Position numbers and translations under genes: made by a program. The notes below the pieces were generated by a model. That model had not been told where the DNA came from and made no database searches. It saw only the letters and a program-made list of their open reading frames with translations. A stretch of DNA of 64,000 nucleotides from Ampullaceana balthica (Eukaryota > Mollusca > Gastropoda > Lymnaeidae): assembly GCA_944989445.1 (NCBI GenBank), contig CALYLW010001222.1, positions 200,350 to 264,349 on the forward strand, read 5' to 3'. Positions 53,574 through 64,000 of this stretch are shown here, piece by piece (the stretch's first letter is position 1; every line of letters starts with the position of its first letter).

Positions 53574-54485
53574 GGTAGACATTAGGACAGACGTCCGGAA
53601 GTATTTCGGATCTATTCTGTAGTTTATTTATTATTTTTTAGTACTTCCTGTTTCATAGTTGCAGTTCTCAATTATTTAAAAATGTACCTCTCGGCTACAT
53701 TTTTACTTAATATGTATGTAGTTGTGCTTATAGTTATAGGGCCTCAAACTATATAAATATTTAAGATATAACACTGTCCAGTGAGTCTAAAATTGACGTT
53801 TCCGACAAAATAAAATTGTGTGTGTCTTCTAACCTCGATTTTGTTTTTTATTGTGTTTTTAAATATATTTTGTTTTTTTAAAATTAAATAAAATAGGCTA
53901 ATTTTTTAAAAAATTTTATAATGATCATCAATAACTCTCTTTCACTAACAGTCACAAGCATTGTGAAAAAATTCCAGATTTATAATTTTTAATAATAATG
54001 ATAAAAAGATATTTTTCCCCACAACTTCTCATTAATAAACCAAATAATTAAATAAGCTTTGGAAATAAAACAAACAGAAAATAATGTAATTTTTAAAAAT
54101 CAAGAATTTTAGAAATATACATCCAGATATTCGAATGGAATAACAAAATGTACCGTGTGCAGACTTGTTGTCATTGGCAACCATTCATCCCATAACCTCA
54201 TTTTGACTCTACTACTATTGCCTTGATCTCATTGTTTCATTCATAAAAAGTGCCGTGTTCAAAAGCCATTTAACCATTGGTTACAATTAATTATGAGTCA
54301 CAGTTGTAGGTCCACAAGGAGTTCCTAATTTTGTTTGTACATGTTTATAGTAGAGAGGACAGTTCGTTTTGTCATTTCTAAATAATTGAGAACTGCAACT
54401 ATGCAACAGGAAGTTGACTAAAAAATAATAAATAAACTACAGAATAGATCCGAAATACTTCCGGACGTCTGTCCTAATGTCTACC
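53574..54485. mobile_element. Long-TIR MITE with TTA duplication (PIF/Harbinger-like) in the piggyBac
   Basis: The ends GGTAGACATTAGGACAGACG and its reverse complement extend about 105 bp with few differences (GTACTTCCTGTTTC against GTCAACTTCCTGTTGC). TTA flanks both sides (53571-53573, 54486-54488). Three-bp TWA duplications are typical of PIF/Harbinger. No coding sequence was recognised. Confidence 0.85.
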
Positions 54486-54521
54486 TTACTTTAATTGGAG
54501 ACCATTTAAAATAATAATTTC

Positions 54522-55060
54522 ATGGACTTTCCACAACTAAGTGATGATAGTGCTAGTAGCAGTGAGGACGACATAGAGTCAAACATTGACGAAATTAGCA
54601 CTGCACCTCCCTGTCATAGTGATGTGATTTTACGGACAAATTTGTTTGGGAGTGCATTGATATAGAGCAGAACAGACTCAGAATAGATCCTAATTTTAAT
54701 GTCAGAATACACATTTTGAAATGTGTTCAGAACCAATTAATTTTTAAAATTTAATTTCTGATGATGAACTATTGACAGTCTCAAACTCAAAGTAGAATTC
54801 TGTAGAATGTCGGTGAAAGTGAAAGCAAATTCTGACATAAAGGTTCAACACCCTGGGATTCAATGTGTCTTGCTATACACAGATACCTCTGTGCATCAGC
54901 TGTTGTTATTGAAAGCAAGAAGGACTGCTTTGTTTGTAGTGACAAGAAAAGACAAAAAAAAACTTGAAAGGGCTGGTGTCCTGGTTGCAAAGTTGGCGTT
55001 GGGCGCCACGAGCTTAGCGAGCCTCATTTCATTCATCAGACCGACCAGGGTCTTAGTCGG
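54522..55060 (+). pseudogene. piggyBac transposase remnants (acidic N-terminus and Cys-rich C-terminus)
   Basis: ATG at 54522 opens MDFPQLSDDSASSSEDDIES, an acidic start typical of piggyBac transposases, and stops within 50 codons. At about 54900-55040 the frame KKDCFVCSDKKRQKKT, stop, KGWCPGCKVGVGRHELSEPH reproduces the C-terminal cysteine-rich zinc domain (C-x2-C ... C-x2-C ... H). The central DDE core is absent. Confidence 0.7.
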
Positions 55061-55489
55061 AAAAGAAAAATAATCAAAGACATTCATGTTTGTGGTCTTT
55101 GTTTTCACAAATATTATTGTAATAAAACATTGTTTGATTTAATAGAAAAGGAATTTGTTAAGTCAGTTAAATGATCAAAGTGATATAATTTCCCTTTTTT
55201 TTTGCAGTGACCAAAATTTGAAGGTTATGAAAGAAAAAAGTTCACCAAAATTACATTTGTCAAACAAATGACATAACTATACATTTTCTGAAAGAGTATT
55301 GCTTCTAGTATCTGAAAATCTTGGTTTTATGACAGTTTGAACAAGTTATAGAGTGTGAGGGTGGTTTGAATGCAGAGGATGAGTAGTAAAATTTTACTCA
55401 CTCTGTGAAGGTCAAGATACATAATAAATAATATAAAAGCCCAAGTGGCTCACTCATTGGATGTGGAACGCTGATGATGTACAACAGTC

Positions 55490-55941
55490 TATAGCAGTTT
55501 TAAAAAATCGTGTGGTGATTAGCGCTGTAAAAATATTTAATATGACGTCATTGGTTGATCTTATATTTAACACAAGGTGTGCATCAAAAGGTGTGCAAAT
55601 TAATTACAAATTAAAGACGCGCTGTAAAAAATATATTATATGACGTCATTGCTTTAGCTTATATCTTAATTTTGGAAAAAGGGAACGATGTAAAAATAGG
55701 ATTTGATGATTTATAATTATAAAATACTTTGTGTACATTTCAGGAAGTTTAATATTTCGTATTTATCAAACAAGGATAAGTTACTTGGGGTTTTGACAAA
55801 AAAAGTGGCGTACTTTATGGACGGCCCCTATAAAAATACTTTGTGAACATTTCAGCAAGTTTAATTTTTGCTTATGAATAAGGTGGGCGCCGTAGGCGCC
55901 CTAAAAGAAGTGGGCGCCGAAGGCGCCCCGGAACAATCTAG
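55490..55941 (+). mobile_element. Helitron-family sequence with 3' end, in the piggyBac
   Basis: CACAAGGTGTGCATCAAAAG and ATATGACGTCATTGCTTTAG blocks match 32650-32740. The 3' end has GGGCGCCGAAGGCGCCC followed by GGAACAATCTAG and T, the hairpin-plus-CTAG signature of Helitrons. A fragment of the AAAGTACG MITE subfamily sits at 55808-55832. The 5' boundary was not resolved. Confidence 0.7.
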
Positions 55942-56200
55942 TATTAATATAAAAACAAATTATTTATATACCATAAGAAACCTCATCCAATGTCCTTTCA
56001 GAAAATGTATACATGTTAGGGTCTTTGAGTTCATTTAGTATGGGATTTTGTCATTTTCAATAAGCCTATGAAAAAAGCGAAAAAAGCTAAAATGGCAGGA
56101 CGCTACAGAAAAATTGACTGGACAGTTCTAGGGTTAAAGATCAAGGGTGCCTTTCACCCCGTTTTTCTAACACAATGCCCTTTCTTGTAGTGTAGGTAAA

Positions 56201-58220
56201 GCCATAAAAACCTGGACCCTTTTTCTTTCAATATTAAACTGTTCTTTATCAATGTCAATCAAGTAATTTATCAGGATTGTACTTGTAGATAAAGTAGATG
56301 GATAACAAAAAAATCATGCAAACAAGGTAAGAGTCTGAAAAGACTTAGCAATAGTACTGGAAAGACCAAATTACACGATTCTATGGGCACACCTGTGATT
56401 TAATTGAGCAATAGCTTATACTTATACCAGTGATGTAAATATACATGTACAGAGATACATTTCAAAACAAAGTACAACACACAAATACACCACCTGAAGA
56501 AATAAAGAAGGTTCAACACCAAGTTTATTTTTTATTTGAATTTGAAGACAGCAGATAATCTGATCACTTTCAGTAAGACATATTATACAACAAACAAATT
56601 GAACAAGCTAAATGATGGAAAAAATGTGTATACTTTTAAATTATATGCATTTTAATTTTTGTGACAATTCAATCCTGGCACTCATTAGAATTAATGATAT
56701 AGCTCACTCATTACTTGTAACTTATGCACTTGCACCCACTTAGTGACATCATTAAACACCATGACAATGACAGCTATACCCATCAGTAGAACACTCAACA
56801 TGTTGTTATACATACCTTCATTGGAGGAGATAAATTTATCAAAGAAAAGCTGCCTTCGACAGACATTCCTTAATACAGATCACTTGAACTTACCAAGCAC
56901 TGATCTGTTTTAAATACCTTTACCTGACAAGATATTTCATTACCTTTTAGCATGTAGAGATTAGAAATACCTCAAATACACCACATTTAAACATAAGCAT
57001 GTCTAATTGTAATGAGTCTTCATACAAGCATTCCTCAAATGATATTGATGATATTGTTCAATATATACATGCAGCAGGGTTAAATAAACATTTTATGAAT
57101 TGAGAATTTGTGCTTTCTTCTTTAAAATATGTGATTAGCAAAAATTATGTAATGTAACAAAATTACAAGAACAATTTATAAGTAATATTACACATAAATC
57201 CAGTCTACCACACTCTCCTGAAGTATATGTTGAGGACATATTCTCAAGGTTGGGGTGGGGTGGGGGGGAAAGCAACATGTGTCATAGATTCATTCAGTTG
57301 CAAGTTTCTGACAAATATTACCTAGATTGTATTTAGACCAATTCTGACTGACAGATATATTAAATGACCTAATTGAACTTAACCAACAACATAGTCAATG
57401 GTGGATTCTCTTAGTTTCAAGAAATAAAGAATAATACAAACATGCAACAACATCTAATTTGAGTAATTCATTTCTGATTAACTATGAATCCAACACTGGC
57501 CACAGTTAATGTTAATAAATTAACCCTATGTTAATACTAACTTAAATATTTGAGGACATATTCTCAAGGTTGGGGTGGGGTGAGTGGGGGGAAAGCAATG
57601 TTTCTGAAATAACTAACTTAAATATTTGTAACAATCCTGAAAAAGAAAAGAAGGCTAACTCAATAAATTGAACATAGAGAAATAGTAAATATGTAGATTT
57701 CAATGAACATTCATCCAATAAAGCATCATTACATTATATTACAAAAGTAACCATACAAAAATAAACTAAGCACATAATTAAAATATAAATATAAGTTGAT
57801 GCAGTTTTATTTATTTAATCAGCACCCTGAAACAAAATAGAAATGGTGGATTAGCATGTTAATAAAAATTTAAATTAAAAAAAACAAAACCAAACTGTGG
57901 CCACCGTGACATCTCTTTGGTCTTGCTTTGACTTGGTCTCAGAATCTGACATAGCGTGCTTGGCCTGAAGATCTTGTGGACATCTGCGTCAGCGAGTCCT
58001 TAACCACCCTTCCCGACACTACATATCTATATTGCTTTGTATGCAATTCTGATAGCTAACTAACAAACACTAAATTGGGACTGCCCCTCACTTCTGTTTA
58101 ACATTGATCTTCTGTGTTGCATTGATAGAATCACTAAGTTTGGAATCTGCTCATCTGGTGCCTGCAGTCAATTTGACAATTATTTGGATTCTTGACATTG
58201 CTTGGACATGGCACATGGTC
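56201..58220. other. No gene seen; short direct duplication
   Basis: AT-rich sequence. GAGGACATATTCTCAAGGTT with a GGGGTGGGG run occurs twice (57231 and 57552), about 320 bp apart. A TTTATTTATT near 57808 gives AATAAA on the minus strand and could end the LENG8 transcript. Confidence 0.45.
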
Positions 58221-58224
58221 GTCT

Positions 58225-58420
58225 GGTGAAAATGTGGGGTAGGTCAGTTGATGGACACAAGTACTCCAAAAGGACCAGGACATCTGTAAAGGTGCTGGGG
58301 GTAGGTCAGTTGATGGACACAAGTACTCCAAAAGGACCAGGACATCTGTAAAGGTGCTGGGGGTAGGTCAGTTGATGGACACAAGTACTCCAAAAGGACC
58401 AGGACATCTGTAAAGGTGCT
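58225..58420. repeat. 62-bp minisatellite, about 3 copies
   Basis: GGTAGGTCAGTTGATGGACA then ACTCCAAAAGGACCAGGACA. Minus-strand frames reading LEYLCPSTDLP are artefacts. Confidence 0.95.
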
Positions 58421-58479
58421 GTAAGCAAACTTTTCCCAACACACACCAGAGAGAAACAAGAATCATGCTACTTTGGCAC

Positions 58480-58795
58480 ATCATTGGCAGGAAAGAAGAT
58501 TCTTGTTAGTAATTCATCACCTTTTAGTCAGGAAAGTAGAATCTTGTTAATAATTCATCATCTTTTAGGCAGGAAATTAGAATCTTGTAAATAATTCATC
58601 ATCTTTTAAGCAGGAAATTAGAATCTTTTAAAATAATTCATCATCTTTTAGGCAGGAAAGAATATTCTTGTTAGTAATTCATCACCTTTTAGTCAGGAAA
58701 GTAGAATCTTGTTATTAATTTGTCTTCTTTTAGGCAGGAAAGAAGAATCTTGTAAATAATTCATCATCTTTTAGTTTTAGGCAGGAAAGAAACTT
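58480..58795. repeat. 42-bp repeat, about 7 copies
   Basis: GGCAGGAAAGAAGAATCTTG with TAATTCATCATCTTTTAG, in divergent copies. It lies in the presumed LENG8 3' UTR/downstream region. Confidence 0.9.
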
Positions 58796-58796
58796 T

Positions 58797-59057
58797 CTAA
58801 TTAATCTTATAATCTTGAAGGCGACTTGTTATATCATTTCCATGGCTGGTGATGTAAAAATATATTTGACTTTCAAACGCTTGCCTTAAACTTGTCACAT
58901 ATCTAAAGGATGGATATAATTTGTTAATTCGTAACTGCTGCACTTCTTGACAATTTTCCTTAATGACGAAAATAAAATCTATATTGCCTGGAGCCCATGA
59001 AAAATTAATTCTACAATATTTCAGCTGCAGTCGACCATAGTCATTTTTATTGGACAT
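58797..59057 (-). other. Unassigned open frame of 86 codons
   Basis: MSNKNDYGRLQLKYCRINFS starts at ATG 59055-59057 and the frame contains CQEVQQLRINKLYPSFRYVT, ending in a stop after DYKIN. Composition is protein-like and the region is non-repetitive. It is 1 kb downstream of the LENG8 stop on the same strand, so it may be 3' UTR, a separate small gene or a retrocopy fragment. No homologue recognised. Confidence 0.3.
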
Positions 59058-60068
59058 CTTTGGTTGTAAAAATATTGGCTATTCTCTTGGGTGGCCGTCA
59101 ATAAACTCTTCAGGTCTTGGTTTAAAAAAAGATATTTACTGGTTGTTTGACTGTGGTATTATTACTGAAAAGGCTGTAACATTACTTGCTCTTTGTCCAC
59201 GTTAAGCATAGTAGTTTATTACTTGATTCCTTAGTGTTCAAGTAGAGATTAAAATTTCCTTCCAATTCTGAAGTCAAAATGGCATTGGATTCTTATTTTT
59301 ATTAGGAAGAAACAATCTCAATTTCAGGAAGCATCCTCAGTAATAGAAAATGAAGGGCATTCAATTCCATTCCAGTGAATATTATTACTGTAGTAGGCTG
59401 GACTATATCATCAAGATACTATTCAATGAGACATCGACAGCTGTTTAAAAAAAAGACTGTTTCCACTTATGAAAATAGATGTCTCCCTTGTAGAAAATTG
59501 AAGATGGTAATAGCTTGGGTGCTGGACATAACTTCTAACAATCTTCAAATTGACAGAGTAAATATTTGGACTTGACATGCTTATCTCAGAGCCTTGAACA
59601 TCACAGGCATTATTCTGTTTTAGAGTTTCTTATTGCAGTGCATGGATGATAGTGTAGTGATTCAAACCGGAGCATCTTCAATTGGGACATCGAAACAATG
59701 CAATCTTGGAATCCAATATTAACAAGGCTACTTCCTAAGGCTTGGTATAACAAAGGTAAATGTAGAGCTTCTGGAATGCAGAAAGTGATAGGGGCAAACC
59801 CCACTTTAGTGCTTATCAATGTGAAGTATTCATTTCATCTTTGACACTTCTGGTAAGTCATCTAGCAATAAACCATACACATGACCTATCTTTCACAATT
59901 AACCCTAAACTATTCTAAGTAGATAAAGGAAGCACACAATGAGCGCCATGAAGAGTATGAACATCCATTACAAGGGGGTCACATATGATTGTCTCTGTAT
60001 GAAATGTCCTGCATTCTCCACTATATCACAGATTTAAATTAAATTTAAAAAAAAACAGGTGGCAAATA

Positions 60069-63141
<3,073 letters not shown>

Positions 63142-63428
63142 TTAATAATATTCTACCTCATCTAACAAGAAAATTTTGATGAATGTGCATACTTCCAAGA
63201 TGCTCTCTTATCAGAGAGCAGGAAATGAGAAATGGACTTTAATAATATTGCATCCATCCCTTCTCTGGAATGACCTATAATTTAAGGCCAGCAGTACACA
63301 AGGATGCTTTAAGAGAAATGAGAATTATAACTAAAATTGCAAAAATGGGTTCTATACTATAATAAAATTATATATCACTTAGATGGGGCAGGAAACCTTA
63401 CAGTGAGATCTTGTCTAACTGATTTTAA

Positions 63429-64000
63429 CTGCTGGCAGACTGCGACACAGATCATTCCTTAGTGGCTAGCAAGGTAAGGTTACTGCCAAAGAAATTGTAC
63501 CGCAACAAAAACAAGGGAAAACCACGCATAGGCATCTGCTCCACCAAGAATCCAGAGAGAACAGCAGAATACACACAGAGACTACAAGAAGCTCTTGTAC
63601 AAATGCCACCAGTAGACACTATTGAGTCCAAGTGGTCACATCTGCGGGACACCATATATGGCTCAGCTATTGCGGCATTCGGCAAAAGAGAACGCAAAAG
63701 TGCAGACTGGTTTGAGGCCCACTGGGAGGAAATGAAGCATGCCACTGATGCAAAAAGAAAGGCTCTTTTAGCCTATAAAGACAGGCCTTGCCCAGAAACT
63801 CTACATTCCCTTAAGAGCGCCAAGAAAAATGCCCAGCAGGCAGCTCGCCACTACGCTAACAGTACTGGCTCAATCTAAGTTCCAGCATACAGTCAGCTGC
63901 TAATAGAGGCGATACAAAGGCTATGTACGAGAATATAAAACAAGCAACAGGCCCTCTGACCTCCAAGACAGCACCGTTAATGTCAAAAGCAGGGGAAATT
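63429..64000 (+). pseudogene. LINE ORF2 fragment: end of endonuclease and linker before RT
   Basis: The frame starts in ADCDTDHSLVASKVRLLPKK, the last motif of an APE-type endonuclease (the DH pair of the catalytic SDH). It continues as RIGICSTKNPERTAEYTQRL, RKSADWFEAHWEEMKHATDA and KAQQAARHYAN-like linker. A frameshift near 63875 switches to SSIQSAANRGDTKAMYENIK and continues past the edge. It is 5' truncated near 63425. It is probably the same LINE family as 26914-28158, but the two do not overlap so this is inferred from domain style. Confidence 0.88.

Larger units (their letters stand above)
52660..56133 (+). mobile_element. piggyBac element, internally deleted and reinvaded
   Basis: The 14-bp termini CCCTAGAACTGTCC are identical in inverted orientation and are flanked by TTAA on both sides (52656-52659 and 56134-56137), which is diagnostic of piggyBac. 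The 3.47-kb length includes a 912-bp MITE and Helitron-type sequence. The transposase is reduced to N- and C-terminal remnants. Confidence 0.95.
49274..56200 (-). mobile_element. ZMYM1-like hAT relic, split by several insertions
   Basis: The left end is CAGTGGCGTAGCTAGAACTT at 49274. Transposase C-terminal sequence (SVASWERSFSKVKLIK, minus strand) at 50297-50160 continues across the insertion at 50306-52573 into NFAMNFFQQLL/VPNIVILL sequence at 52582-52655. It then probably continues across the piggyBac to about 56200. The orientation and the distance from terminus to dimerisation domain match the copy at 25502, once the MITE is removed. The right terminus was not found. Confidence 0.78.

Overview
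This window is from an AT-rich animal nuclear genome. It has spliced genes with GT/AG introns, metazoan orthologues, and dense transposon relics and minisatellites. There are no bacterial-style operons, and most long open frames are repeat artefacts. The RBBP6 and LENG8 homologues, the transposon mix (hAT, piggyBac, Helitron, LINE, tRNA-SINE) and the minisatellite load fit a lophotrochozoan, perhaps a gastropod mollusc. The species guess is weak.

Layout. (1) Positions 380-20764, minus strand: the N-terminal ten coding exons of an RBBP6 homologue (DWNN domain, CCHC knuckle, RING), running off the left edge. A 13-kb intron carries a hAT relic containing a second hAT-like element, which in turn contains a MITE. 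Another intron carries a two-level DNA-transposon nest. (2) Positions 21.4-29.8 kb: the probable RBBP6 promoter, a 300-bp foldback element, and two oppositely oriented arrays of about 0.5-kb elements. The arrays enclose a SINE, a truncated hAT and a 5'-truncated LINE that starts in a perfect-looking hairpin. (3) Positions 30.4-47.4 kb, minus strand: exons of an unrecognised gene. Six exons between 30421 and 39765 join in compatible phase, and three more candidate exons lie upstream. The introns are packed with about twenty tandem arrays (roughly 6.4 of 18 kb), plus Helitrons, MITEs and LINE tails. (4) Positions 48.1-56.2 kb: a multi-level transposon nest. A LINE fragment is cut by a hAT, which holds MITEs, a second hAT (with a SINE inside) and a piggyBac (with a Harbinger-like MITE and Helitron sequence inside). 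(5) Positions 60.07-63.1 kb, minus strand: the last four coding exons of a LENG8 homologue (SAC3/GANP domain). A LINE fragment lies downstream to the right edge.

The host genes are housekeeping types (ubiquitin ligase/RNA 3'-end processing; SAC3-family mRNP factor) and show no evident shared pathway. No new enzymatic or defence system is visible. The most interesting signals are structural: minisatellites that arose inside a LINE coding sequence, a LINE/SINE pair sharing one 3' tail, clean nested insertions with target-site duplications, and a possible intron-retention route to a DWNN-only RBBP6 isoform.
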